A stretch of 64,000 nucleotides of DNA from Liolophura sinensis. Lineage: Eukaryota; Mollusca; Polyplacophora; Chitonida; Chitonidae. The translations under genes were made by a program, and so were the position numbers. Location of the stretch: assembly GCF_032854445.1 (NCBI RefSeq), contig NC_088301.1:1862001-1926000 (forward strand), given 5' to 3'. Under the pieces are notes generated by a model. The model was not told the origin of the DNA, made no database searches, and saw only the letters and a program-made list of their open reading frames with translations. This document shows, one piece after another, positions 35,998 to 45,832 of this stretch (the stretch's first letter is position 1; each line of letters starts with the position of its first letter).

Positions 35998-36375
35998 TCG
36001 ACTACAAGGACACAGACCCCCGTTAATTTTCCATAAGCGACAATGTTAACGTTTAGCACTGTAGCTCAGCCCCAAACATTCCGTGGCCAATAAGCTTTGG
36101 TGCTTTGGAGAGAAAGAAGCCATTAAAATCTTGACATGGGTTTACCATCAAAATCTGGACCTTTCTATTCCGGCAGCTGGGGGGTGTGCCTAGCAACGCC
36201 AAGGAGACGTCAATCGCAGCCTCATCACTACCTATCTCCTTGTGCCCTCTCGCCCAGAATTTCAAACTTTCATCAGTAAAACTCATACCTTCCCAAAGCT
36301 TAGGCCGTTTCCAGCATTTTGATACCAAGCATGCACCTGTACACCAAAAACGGCAGACTAGCAGCAAAAAAAAAA
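35998..36375. repeat. 390-bp dispersed repeat, copy 2
   Basis: Partner of 34960-35350, ending in a 15-A run. A 104-codon reverse frame (36053-36367) is open here but riddled with stops in the partner, so I do not call it a gene. Confidence 0.7.
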
Positions 36376-36589
36376 AAAAAGCGCACTGACAGGACAGGCG
36401 GGGCCAGTCACAAAAAGGGCCGTCACCTTCTGTGTACAGTCCCTTTATTGTTTAAGCTTATGGAACCCTGAGGAAGGTCAACCAAGATTCCATTATGTCA
36501 TGCTGTATTATGCTGTCAACAGTTCAGTACTGGGCATAAAGAGTATTTCAGGAGCTGGGCTGTTATATATACGTATATACAGCATACAG

Positions 36590-36790
36590 TAAAACCAGAG
36601 TAACCGCTGAATTACAACCTCTTGTCAGTTTACCTCAGTCAGGGTTTTTGTTCTAACTGTTCATGTAAATGCATGAATAGTAACAATTTACACGCTCGCT
36701 AGCACCATGGTTTACGCAAAAATAGGTAAAAAAAATGCAGTGATGTTAACTGCAGTTTTTTAGACGTCACTGGTCTAGAACTACTCAAAA
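36590..36790. repeat. 190-bp dispersed repeat, copy 1
   Basis: Matches 61552-61730. Shared phrases are TCAGTC-GGGTTTTT, TTCTAACT-TTCATGT, AATGC-T-AATAGT, CTACACGC/TTACACGC, AATTAGGTAAAAAAAA and GTCTAGAA. Family unknown. Confidence 0.6.
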
Positions 36791-37487
36791 TGCTGCGTTA
36801 CCATCATACGTTTTTCATTTTCGATGTGCATGGAACTAGGGAATGGAAATATTTATGATTGGCACCTACAGAAGTATCAAGGTATAAGTTTTTCAAAGAT
36901 AAATAACATTCTTCGTAGAAAACTCCCAGTTATTAAATGATGAGACAGCATTTGGTTAAACCGTAGGCCTATATTTCCAAAAAGGATATACAGGACGGTC
37001 AAGTTTTCTAAAAAGTACAATATTGTATTTTTGCGATGTGATTTCACCGAATAAGAATATATGTATTTATTATTATTTAGGCGAAATGTCAGGATTTCTT
37101 TCACTGATAAAAGTGAACTGGCTAGAGTTAGATATCACTGTTGTTATTACACACCCCGAGCCATGGCGTCAAAAATAAACATTTTGTTTTCTAACGTCCC
37201 ACTCTGAGCTGAAGGGAATAATGTCAAAATACATGTTCATCATGAGCTTATGGGGCAACAATGTATGACGTCACACAAGACGTCATGTACAACATCACGT
37301 TTTATACACAAGTCTGTGATGGCCTACAGCTATATACATTGCTTGAACTTCTTCAAATACACAAAGTCACGATACTGTCCAGATATAAATAATAAATACA
37401 ATATTGGTTCACGTTTCGTGAGTTATCATTTTCACCTCTCACTTGAAAAATAGTTATGATATTGGTTCTTCGCTGTTCAATATCCTC
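36791..37487. other. Intergenic, nothing recognised
   Basis: AT-rich sequence with no recognised gene or repeat. Confidence 0.55.
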
Positions 37488-37515
37488 TATGTATGCTTTG
37501 GATTTTACGTCGTAT

Positions 37516-38531
37516 TTAAAGGAGAAGAAAACGTAAAAATCATGCCCAAATCAGATGAAAGAGCGTCAAAACTTATTTGCAAATATGATCTTTAAAGGAG
37601 AAGAAAATTAAAATATCACACAAATACCAATGAAAAGAATATGCATTTTCCCGCAGGTGCATGCCATAAGAAAAAATTCTAATATGTACCTCAAGTTGAT
37701 AAATTATAAATAAAGTCAGCGCCAAAATCCGCTGTGGGCGACTCCATTTTGCCTAAGAACTAGTCCTGAAGTTTTCTGTGTTAAGAGAAGAATTGCCGTC
37801 GGAAACCGACGAAGTTTTAACAACTCTCATTGGCTGAGAGACCCGAACATAAATTACATGGTGCTAAAGATGGAGGACGCGATGAACTCAGCGATTTATG
37901 TCAGCTTTGCCGTTTTCAGACTTTACGTGTTCCAGACTTTAATTATGCAACAGGAGCCACCAGATAGAAAAAATGTGTTCTTTTCAGGCTATAGTCTCAT
38001 CGTTTTAAGTTTTCTTCTCCTTTAATATTTTTTTGGATTTTTTTTCAAGAGAAAAGGGTATTTGAAAATATTTTTGTATGGTGGGTATTTGGGACCAACT
38101 TTTGGTATTTCTCGTTGCATAATAATGTTCTAAATAAGGATGTGATGCTTGTCTAATAAATTTATTTGAATGTAACTTTGTTGTTTATATAGAAACATAT
38201 GCATTTAACCTAAATTATGACAATTTTATGAACATATTAAAAATATAAATATGATCCAAATTGAGGTTTAATAAATTTGTTAGCTGAAAAGAACAAATTC
38301 TAGTGCATAAATATTTATTAAACCTGCGTTATATCCTCATTTATGACATTATTAAACAAAGACTATAAATACCAAAAGGTGGCCCCAAATACCCACCATA
38401 CAAATATTATTTTCAAGTGTCTTTTTCTCTCCGAAAAATCGGGAAAAATATTGAAGGCCACATTTAGAAATAACTTTTCACACGCTTTCATCTGAACTTT
38501 GTGTCATTTTTATGCTTTCTCCACCTTTCAA
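37516..38531. mobile_element. Palindromic TTAA-type MITE (T2/Kolobok-like ends)
   Basis: Both arms align over about 200-250 bp once the inner element (37592-38025) is removed. The left arm starts TTAAAGGAGAAGAAAACG. The complement of the right arm starts TTGAAAGGTGGAGAAAGC. Both then share CAGATGAAAG, a TTATTT block, GAAAATA and TATGGTGGGTATTTGGG. The ends fit the TTAAAGGRR pattern described for T2/Kolobok-type MITEs with TTAA target duplication. It carries no protein frame, so it would have been moved by a transposase coded elsewhere. Confidence 0.75.
37592..38025. mobile_element. Inner MITE with same ends, nested
   Basis: TTAAAGGAGAAGAAAA at the left and its complement TTTTCTTCTCCTTTAA at the right, with about 22 bp of terminal inverted repeat. 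It is inserted at a TTAA in the left arm of the outer element; the right arm of the outer element is continuous at the matching place. It is non-coding, and its interior is unlike that of the outer element. Confidence 0.78.
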
Positions 38532-38700
38532 AATTTATCGGTCATATTATGACGAGGAGTCATTAGGTGTGTGTACATATACTGTGTCTTCTTGTGACAG
38601 GGGAGTCAGTGCCAAAGTGCTGCCGCCGTTGAAGTATAGCATGCCGAAGACACCAGACATGACACCCCACAATCACATTATACTGATACCATTCTTCTTA

Positions 38701-39549
38701 CCAGTCTTCTTTCCGTGCTGTAATCTCTCAGTGCTGAGTGTCAAGGGACGAAAGTAGGATGGTCAAGGTTTTTAAAAGTGCTATACTTTACTTTTTCGAT
38801 GTGCTATCACCCAGTGCCGCCAAGCACATCCAGTACATCACGAGTACATCCCTTCCGGAGATCACCACTCGAATCAGGAAACTTGTCAGTGCATCTGCAG
38901 ACAATTTGAACTGGGTTGCAGGGGAAGCTGATAGGTAAAGGCCTCCCAACTGCACTGGTAGGAGTGCACGAGGAGATCAGACGGTGATATATAGGAATAA
39001 TGTCCAATGTCCACAAATTTATCTGCCATGCAAACTAGTTATATCGTTGATCATACGGATAATACCTCCGATGTTAGAGAATGTGAGTAAATGTGACGTC
39101 ATTCTGTTATTCTAGATAATGGCGGCCGAGTGGATACTGACGAGATCAAGTTTCACTAACTTGTATTGGGTTAAAAAAATCATGCAGGTTCAAAATACTT
39201 TGAATAGTTTCATTGGGATAAGTATCAGTCAGACACTGTCTTAACCTTTAATACTCCGGATCATGAACTCAGTGAGATGATCTTTCCCGTTCTTTTATAT
39301 TTGCATGTGAAATATGGAAGTTTGATTAAGCACACATTTCCGAAAACACGCAATGTCAACCTATGTTACATGGTTTTGAAGGATAATACCCTTCCGAAAT
39401 AATGATTAAAACTAGAATGATTAGTTTCTGGACAATGATACTCGATGGTAGAACAAAACCAAATTGCCATACCTGTTGTATCAACTTCAGTTGTGAGACA
39501 CCCATGCTGGTCTGAAAGGTCATAAATGGATAAAACATGCATGTTTGAT
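38701..39549. other. Intergenic, nothing recognised
   Basis: No supported gene. Two overlapping frames of 66-69 codons on opposite strands near 38738-39016 have no family resemblance. Confidence 0.5.
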
Positions 39550-39562
39550 GCTAATGGAATGA

Positions 39563-39798
39563 TTTTTTTTTTTTGATTGGTGTTTTACGCCGTACTCAAG
39601 AATCTTTCACTTATACGACGGCGGCCAGCATTATGGTGGGTGGAAACCGGGCACAGACCGGGGGAAACCCACGACCATCCGCAGGTTGCTGGCAGACCTT
39701 CCCACTTACGGCTGGAGAGGAAGCCAGCATGAGCTGAACTTGAACTCACAGCGACCGCATTGGTGAGAGGCTCCTGGGTCATTACGCTGCGCTAGCGC
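39563..39798 (-). mobile_element. SINE1 with 13-bp target duplication
   Basis: GCTAATGGAATGA flanks it at 39550-39562 and 39799-39811. In sense it starts GCGCTAGCGCAGCG, just 3' of the A-box, has a B-box (GTTCAAGTTC), the full middle and core, and ends in an A-run. It is well preserved and so is a relatively young insertion. Confidence 0.92.
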
Positions 39799-39811
39799 GC
39801 TAATGGAATGA

Positions 39812-40864
39812 ACTATGTATGGATTTCAAAGTTGTTTATATAGTCACATATGTCTCTGATGGTTAAAATGGACAATGTCGAAATATTGTGATAGAATGTG
39901 ATTTGTGAGGTTTAATCGGCCGTATTTGCTGCGGTAAAATGACGTGGGTTTTACATACGCAAGGTTATACATGTAGTATATACGCTGATTGGCCAGCTTC
40001 ATATAATATTGTATGCAATTGGCAAATGATCCCGATTTCTATGGTAAGAAAGAGATATGTGTGTGTGTTGGCTTTAACAAAAAAACTTTTAGAAATGTTG
40101 TAAACTTGAAATATTGTGATCGTATACAGAATTTCTTAGTTCCTATACATTCAGTGGGTGATTCGGACCTTTACTCATGTCATTTGTTCATTCAATGCTG
40201 CATAATTTCGCGCATTTTCTGCATATGGGGTGTAACTTAACTGACTCTGAAACTGTCATAGTGGAGATCATGCCGTACAATCTCCACAATATAAAATACA
40301 TAAATCAAAATCAGGTTTTAAAAATAAGCACGGATGATTATATGCCCAAACCTGTGCAGACAGCTCAGTGACCGATTTCAACAATCCCGCCCTCCGGGGC
40401 ACTGGTAACTGCTGGCCCGTTACTATCACTGACACCATCACCGACTTTTTTGAAATAGCCTAACCCTTAAAAAGCCTAAGTAAAACTGTATACTGCCCTC
40501 AGTGTTCGGGGAGATCTAATAAGGACAGGCTAAATCACTTTGAAATGGCATGTGCTAATGTATTAATCACGTGGTTTGTTTATCTGGGAAAAGAGACCAT
40601 ATACCGGTTACTCAAAAAAAAATTCTAGACGGTTGAATTTGCTTAGGCTAAAATATATATTTATATAAAAGATATATTTATATGTAGTATATTTATATAC
40701 TATATAGCCGATCTATAGTCTCGTGGTTCTTTAGGAGAAGTAGCGCAGTTTTCAGAGAGGTAATATTTTTGCGGCTGACAGCTTACAGCCGCGGGCCAGT
40801 ATCATGACAAAATGTGCAGCGGGGAGGGGCCAGGTTTGACAACACTGGTAACCACAGGGATACC
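39812..40864. other. Upstream flank of the GCNT-like gene
   Basis: No repeat or gene was recognised. A TATAT-rich segment lies near 40650-40705. Confidence 0.55.
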
Positions 40865-40872
40865 TATATAAA
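40865..40872 (+). promoter_or_regulatory. TATA box of the GCNT-like gene
   Basis: TATATAAA about 30 bp upstream of a short GC-rich stretch that ends at a strong donor (ACAG/GTGAGG, GT at 40919). Together with the coding region 330 bp further on, this suggests the start of transcription near 40895. Confidence 0.5.
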
Positions 40873-40894
40873 CTGTCACAGCAGAGCGAACTGG

Positions 40895-40918
40895 CACAGG
40901 CTACCGCACGAATTACAG
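40895..40918 (+). other. Candidate non-coding first exon of the GCNT-like gene
   Basis: Runs from an inferred start about 30 bp after the TATA box to the GTGAGG donor. A possible acceptor is GTCGTCCTAG ending at 41159, which would leave about 92 bases of 5' UTR before the ATG. Inferred from motifs alone. Confidence 0.35.
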
Positions 40919-41251
40919 GTGAGGAATGGGAAGAATATTCCTAGCTCCAGGATTAAGTATAATCTCTGTGCTTCGTAACTTAAGTGCAGTTCGGAACACA
41001 GGCCTACACAACCTGTATGCTGTCTGTATGACACCCAGTGAGCCATTCCTTCACTTTAGATGCTGGTAAGCGACACTCCTGTATACATCAGCAGTAAACG
41101 CCGCTTTTAAGCTTTATATCCTTTTCATTATACCCTTGATTCTAATGCGGTCGTCCTAGAGAAACGCTCTCCCGAATAAAATGACAAGTGCTGCGGTGGA
41201 CTGTCGTTAGGAATCCGGAAAGGGATGGGTATGTAGCACTCTACAAGTGCC

Positions 41252-42697
41252 ATGCCCGTGTTTTGGAAATCGAAATGGCTCGCCTTCGGTCTGTTGGCAC
41301 TGACTGTTCTTTTACTGACCATTCACAACATGGATGTATGTCTACTAACGACATGCGGTCGTCCGTACTTGGAGGAGGACCAGTCATTATCCAGGAGGGA
41401 CACGGTCGCCCTCACAAGCAGCAACACACCAATGACAGGTTCTGGCACCCAGCTGACAAAAACTCAGAACGTCTGTAAACCACAGCCAAGGAAAATTGTC
41501 GATTGCAAGGCGCTGTACCGAGGAGAAAACACAACGACCCTCCCTAACGTCGTTCAAGTTCCCAAAGAATGTCGGTTAGAAAACATTGTCAGAAACTGTA
41601 GTCTGCTCCGTTTGGCCCACGGTTACGGAATGGCTCCCATAACGCGTGAGGAGCTCGACTTTCCAATTGCTTTCTCTATTAAAGTGCACGTAAATGCTAG
41701 ACAAGTAGAGCAATTGTTACGAACAGTATACCGGTCTCACAACACTTACTGCATCCACGTAGACAAGAAAACAGACGAAAACGTTCACGTGATTATCAAC
41801 CAAATCGGAAATTGTTTCAAAAACGTCCATATTATTCGACATCCGATCAATTTGATCTACGCGTCATCTGCGCACGTCAAAGTGGAACTGGAGCTTATGA
41901 AGCTATGTCGTGCAAAAGAAAAAACCTGGAAATATTACATTAACTTATCAGGGCAAGATTTCCCTCTGAAGACAAACCTGGAAATGGTACAGATCTTGAA
42001 GCAGCTGCAGGGCCAAAATGACATAGAAAACTACATGCTAACACAATTCAGATGGAAGCATTTAATGCGGAAGACCAAAATTGTTGACCGAAATCTTATA
42101 ACTACGAACGAAACCAAAGAGCCGTTTCCTTATAATTTATATTTTCGGAAGGGCAGCACTTACGGCATATTCAGTCGACCGTTTGTGGATTTTTTACTGG
42201 AAGATAATTTCGCTCAGCTTTTCGTAAATTGGTCACGTGATATTACACCGTCCGAGGAAATCGTGTGGTCAACGCTGAACAGTCTGCCGTGGGCACCGGG
42301 TGGCTATAGTGTTGAAGTACGACGCGCAGACGGCTTCCACATGGCTAAAGCAGTTATTTGGACTTTTGACGCTGACTATTGCCAAGGGAAGGTGGTGAGA
42401 AGTGTCTGTGTGTTTGGGTCAGGTGACTTGCCTTGGCTCAAGGATCGTCACGAATTGTTCGCCAATAAATTCCACGACGACTATGATCCTGTTCCCCTGG
42501 ACTGTTTGGAGACGACATTGCACCAGCGCGCGTTCAGTCAAGACACAAGTGCTCTACAATGGTATAAGTACAGGCACCTGTTGCAGGTTCTCAATGACAG
42601 ATTCCAAAAGGTTATCTCCAAGGTGACTTCACGTCAGCAGTTTTTGGTCAAGGAGAAAAATAAGTGGCTTCGAGAACATTATACGGGAGTAACGTGA
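41252..42697 (+). CDS. Beta-1,6-N-acetylglucosaminyltransferase, GT14 (GCNT-like)
   Basis: A 481-residue protein in one uninterrupted coding exon. It transfers GlcNAc from UDP-GlcNAc in beta-1,6 linkage, making core-2 or I-type branches on glycans in the Golgi; the acceptor cannot be told from sequence. It shows type II topology: a 9-residue cytosolic tail (MPVFWKSKW), a hydrophobic anchor at about 10-32, a stem to about 135, then the Branch domain. Family marks are YCIHVDKK (166-173), the YASS-H-KVELELMK stretch (203-217), YYINLSGQDFPLKTNLE (228-244), TPSEEIVWST (332-341, with E336 at the place of the catalytic glutamate), VRSVCVFGSGDL-W (382-395) and LFANKF (402-407). Family-type cysteines lie at 167, 188, 219, 377, 386 and 418. 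Sequons are at N93, N115, N231, N286 and N326. The length is a little above the vertebrate core-2 enzyme (about 430). The start is fixed by an in-frame TAG at 41234, 18 bases upstream. Invertebrate GT14 genes are often multi-copy, so no one-to-one symbol is given. Confidence 0.95.
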   Translation: MPVFWKSKWLAFGLLALTVLLLTIHNMDVCLLTTCGRPYLEEDQSLSRRDTVALTSSNTPMTGSGTQLTKTQNVCKPQPRKIVDCKALYRGENTTTLPNVVQVPKECRLENIVRNCSLLRLAHGYGMAPITREELDFPIAFSIKVHVNARQVEQLLRTVYRSHNTYCIHVDKKTDENVHVIINQIGNCFKNVHIIRHPINLIYASSAHVKVELELMKLCRAKEKTWKYYINLSGQDFPLKTNLEMVQILKQLQGQNDIENYMLTQFRWKHLMRKTKIVDRNLITTNETKEPFPYNLYFRKGSTYGIFSRPFVDFLLEDNFAQLFVNWSRDITPSEEIVWSTLNSLPWAPGGYSVEVRRADGFHMAKAVIWTFDADYCQGKVVRSVCVFGSGDLPWLKDRHELFANKFHDDYDPVPLDCLETTLHQRAFSQDTSALQWYKYRHLLQVLNDRFQKVISKVTSRQQFLVKEKNKWLREHYTGVT

Positions 42698-42827
42698 AAC
42701 ATTTTATTAATATTGGAAACATGAATTACCTAACAAATGCAATGAATGCAGACTTCTACTATAGTGTATGTCATCAAAATTCCAGGCACACTGTGTACTT
42801 TGTTCGATACAGATCTTAAATTGTTTA

Positions 42828-42833
42828 ATTAAA
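42828..42833 (+). terminator. Candidate polyadenylation signal (ATTAAA)
   Basis: The variant hexamer ATTAAA lies about 130 bases after the GCNT-like stop codon, in AT-rich sequence. No exact AATAAA is nearer. If it is not used, the transcript would run toward the 26-bp minisatellite. Confidence 0.35.
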
Positions 42834-43030
42834 ATATTTTTCTAAGCTTTTATTCTGTGCACAGGACTGAAATATTTAGATGTTAAAATATGTTGTTAAT
42901 ATGTGTTAACTGGTTTCTAAACCTACATTCATTTGGAATTCTTAACAATTGTAAATGCATGTACCTGTGGAGACAGATGTTAACACATTTAATATGCTTT
43001 AAAGGTATATAATAGCCTGATTTGTCCAGA

Positions 43031-43979
43031 CACTCTGAGGATATTTATATACTGCCAACTCTGAAGATGTTTATATACTGTCAACTCTGAAGATGTTTAT
43101 ATGCTGTCAGCTCTGAGGATATTTGTATACTGTCAACTCTGAGGATATTTATATACTGTCAACTCTGAAGATGTTTATATGCTGTCAGCTCTGAGGATAT
43201 TTATATACTGTCAGCTCTGAAGATGTTTATATACTGTCAGCTCTGAGGATATTTATATACTGTCAACTCTGAAGATGTTTATATACTGTCAACTCTGAGG
43301 ATATTTATATACTGTCAACTCTGAAGATGTCTATATACTGTCAGCTCTGAGGATATTTATATACTGTCAGCTCTGAGGATATTTATATACTGTCAACTCT
43401 GAAGATGTTTATATACTGTCAGCTCTGAGGATATTTATATACTGTCAACTCTGAAGATGTTTATATACTGTCAACTCTGAGGATATTTATATACTGTCAA
43501 CTCTGAAGATGTCTATATACTGTCAGCTCTGAGGATATTTATATACTGTCAGCTCTGAGGATATTTATATACTGTCAACTCTGAAGATGTTTATATACTG
43601 TCAGCTCTGAGGATATTTATATACTGTCAACTCTGAAGATGTTTATATACTGTCAACTCTGAAGATGTTTATATACTGTCAACTCTGAGGATATTTATAT
43701 ACTGTCAACTCTGAAGATATTTATATACTGTCAACTCTGAGGATATTTATATACTGTCAGCTCTGAGGATATTTATATACTGTCAACTCTGAAGATGTTT
43801 ATATACTGTCAGCTCTGAGGATATTTATATACTGTCAACTCTGAAGATGTTTATATGCTGTCAACTCTGAGGATATTTATATACTGTCAACTCTGAGGAT
43901 ATTTATATACTGTCAACTCTGAAGATATTTATATACTGTCAACTCTGAGGATATTTATATACTGTCAACTCTGAGGATA
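43031..43979. repeat. 26-bp minisatellite with seven-unit higher-order period
   Basis: About 36 copies of a 26-bp unit (CTCTGAGGATATTTATATAC + TGTCAA). Two main variants, GAGGATATT and GAAGATGTT, alternate irregularly. The rare GATGTCTATAT variant recurs at about 43316 and 43498, 182 bp (7 units) apart, within the same run of variants. Confidence 0.95.
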
Positions 43980-44093
43980 GAAAAGTTTTCAGTTTTCACC
44001 TAATTTGCGACAGGCTAGAGCTGTTTGGATTACTCTTCTAAAATATATTAAAGCTTCACGACATCAAGGGAATGGTGTTATTTATTTGTTTAT

Positions 44094-44206
44094 TTTTTAT
44101 TTATTTATTTATTGATGTTTAAAGCCATGTTCAAAAACTGTGCACTTTCACACAATGGCGTCCATTTTTTATGGTTTTATGGCGGAAACTGGAGTGCCAG
44201 ACTTGT
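44094..44206 (-). repeat. Diverged SINE1-like fragment
   Basis: A (TTTA)n run, then TTGATGTTTAAAGCCATGTT, CACTTTCACACAATGGCGTC and ATGGCGGAAACTGG follow the SINE1 tail and core in reverse with many changes. Confidence 0.55.
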
Positions 44207-44515
44207 GGCAAATATATGAAAGTGACGAACCCAGAAATACAGTTCAGTTCTATGATTTAATGTTATACTTTTTATCCGTAAAAAAAGGGTGATGTCTTCC
44301 AGGTTAATTATCTGAGTCATTCATGTCACTGTTACATTTCATAACCGTGGATATCAATATAGATGCGTGACATTTTCCAAAGACAACACAGGCAAGCCGA
44401 AGGCTGTCCGAAAATTGCAGTTCGATGAAAGCTGCACAGAGGCAAAAGACAAGATAAGTTGATAAACAAAGGCCGTTGCATTGCCGCCAGCAATCAATAT
44501 GTGTTCATAACGGTA

Positions 44516-44548
<33 letters not shown>

Positions 44549-44770
44549 TGTATGTATGTATGTATGTATGTATGTATGGGGTTTTACGTCGTATTTAACA
44601 ATTTTACAGTCACGACGAGGAGTCAATAGGTGTGTGAACATATACTATATCTTGTGGCAGGGCGACTCCATACCGTCAAATTGCCGTCGCCACAGAAGTA
44701 TTATGCGGAAGACACCCATCCAGTCACCTTATACTGGGCCATCCTATCTTGTTTCCTTGCTCTAACCGAG
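44516..44770 (-). repeat. SINE3 with long (TATG)n tail
   Basis: About 14 TATG units (44516-44577) precede GGGGTTTTACGTCGTATTTA, CAGTCACGACGAGGAGTCAA, a GTGTGTGAACATATACTA block and AAGTATTATGCGGAAGACAC. The tetranucleotide lies at the element's 3' end, as in the copy at 54176. Confidence 0.8.
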
Positions 44771-45770
44771 CGAGGGTGCAACAGGGACCTTTACTAAGTC
44801 TTTGGCATGATCCGACTCCATTTCTCCTGATCACGAGGCCGCCGAAGCTATCCATGACGTTAATATGGGAGAGTTAAATGCGTATTTATGTGAGACAAAT
44901 GTCATTGTGCAAGTTCAAATTTGCACTCAGTTGTTTTTAAAGTGCATTGTAAAGCTTAATTACTCTGATAAAGATAATTTACTTATTAATAGGGTTTTTC
45001 AACGGTGAAAAATGATGTCTGGAAATATGAGACAGACAGACAGATAAATTAACCTCTTGTGACAGCGCATGCTAAAATCTGTTATGCGTATTTTGATATG
45101 TAAGACCTGCATATGTAGGAAGATGCTTTCCCCATGTCTACCTGTACGCAATACTGCCCCGATATAGAAACTGTCATGTCCGCGTGCATGTGTGGGCCCT
45201 ATTGGTGTCACAAAGGTGACGTACACACGTTCAAAAGTAATCAAACGTTTATGTTGATACCTATATACCGCGACAAAATCATTATAAAACCGTGCAGCGT
45301 TCGCATGTCTGAAAACATAACATGTGATATAGGTTACAGCGTGTGTGTAGAGCGAGGACATGAGAAACAGTGTATCCCCCAGCTGAGCGCTCTGTCACGG
45401 CGAGGGTATATATACGCACGAGGATCGACCACATGCAGAACATAATATAAATCAAGTCCTCTGTAGCTCCTACCTCAAAAAAACTTGCCCCCAGAGAATT
45501 TCAATTTAGGCATGCATACAGCGAGCTTCGCGACACATTTACAAGAAAAGGGATAAACGAAGTTTTATGGCTTGAGCATGGCCCCAAACAGGCTACATAT
45601 ATATAATGTATATTTGTTTGACCCGTGCTCAGTAACGAGTAGTAGTTAAGATACACCAATAGGACGGCTAGATTTGTGGCTTGTGAAAGGTGAAAATGCT
45701 GACTAATTAGGCATGTAGCGTGACGTGTGGGAACATTTAATGGGACGTTAATGACGATGCTATATGTCTG
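44771..45770. other. Intergenic; open frames of unknown meaning
   Basis: A 103-codon cysteine-rich frame on + (45134-45445) overlaps a 120-codon frame on - (44999-45361). Neither has a signal peptide or a recognisable family, and neither has clear splice or promoter context, so no gene is called. Confidence 0.4.
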
Positions 45771-45832
45771 ATGATTTATTCATTTGATCGTTGTTTAACG
45801 CCATGTGCTCCCTACATTTTATGGATGAATGA
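45771..45832 (-). repeat. Short SINE1-like tail fragment
   Basis: TTTATTCATTTGATCGTTGT and TTAACGCCATGTGCTC resemble the reverse of a SINE1-type tail. Short and diverged. Confidence 0.4.

Larger units (their letters stand above)
37488..38700 (-). mobile_element. SINE3 copy split by an insertion
   Basis: SINE3 tail TATGCTTTGGATTTTACGTC stops at 37515. The same element resumes at 38532 (ATTTATCGGTCATATTATGA) and continues through GGAGTCATTAGGTGTGTGTA. Other copies at 44576-44770 and 54176-54400 are continuous across this point. The first half is 28 bp and the rest about 170-230 bp. Confidence 0.75.

Noticed and set aside
36053-36367. 104-codon reverse frame
   Set aside because: Lies in a dispersed repeat whose sister copy has many stops at the same place.
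45134-45445. Cysteine-rich 103-codon frame
   Set aside because: No signal peptide, no family, no promoter or splice context, and a longer overlapping frame on the other strand.
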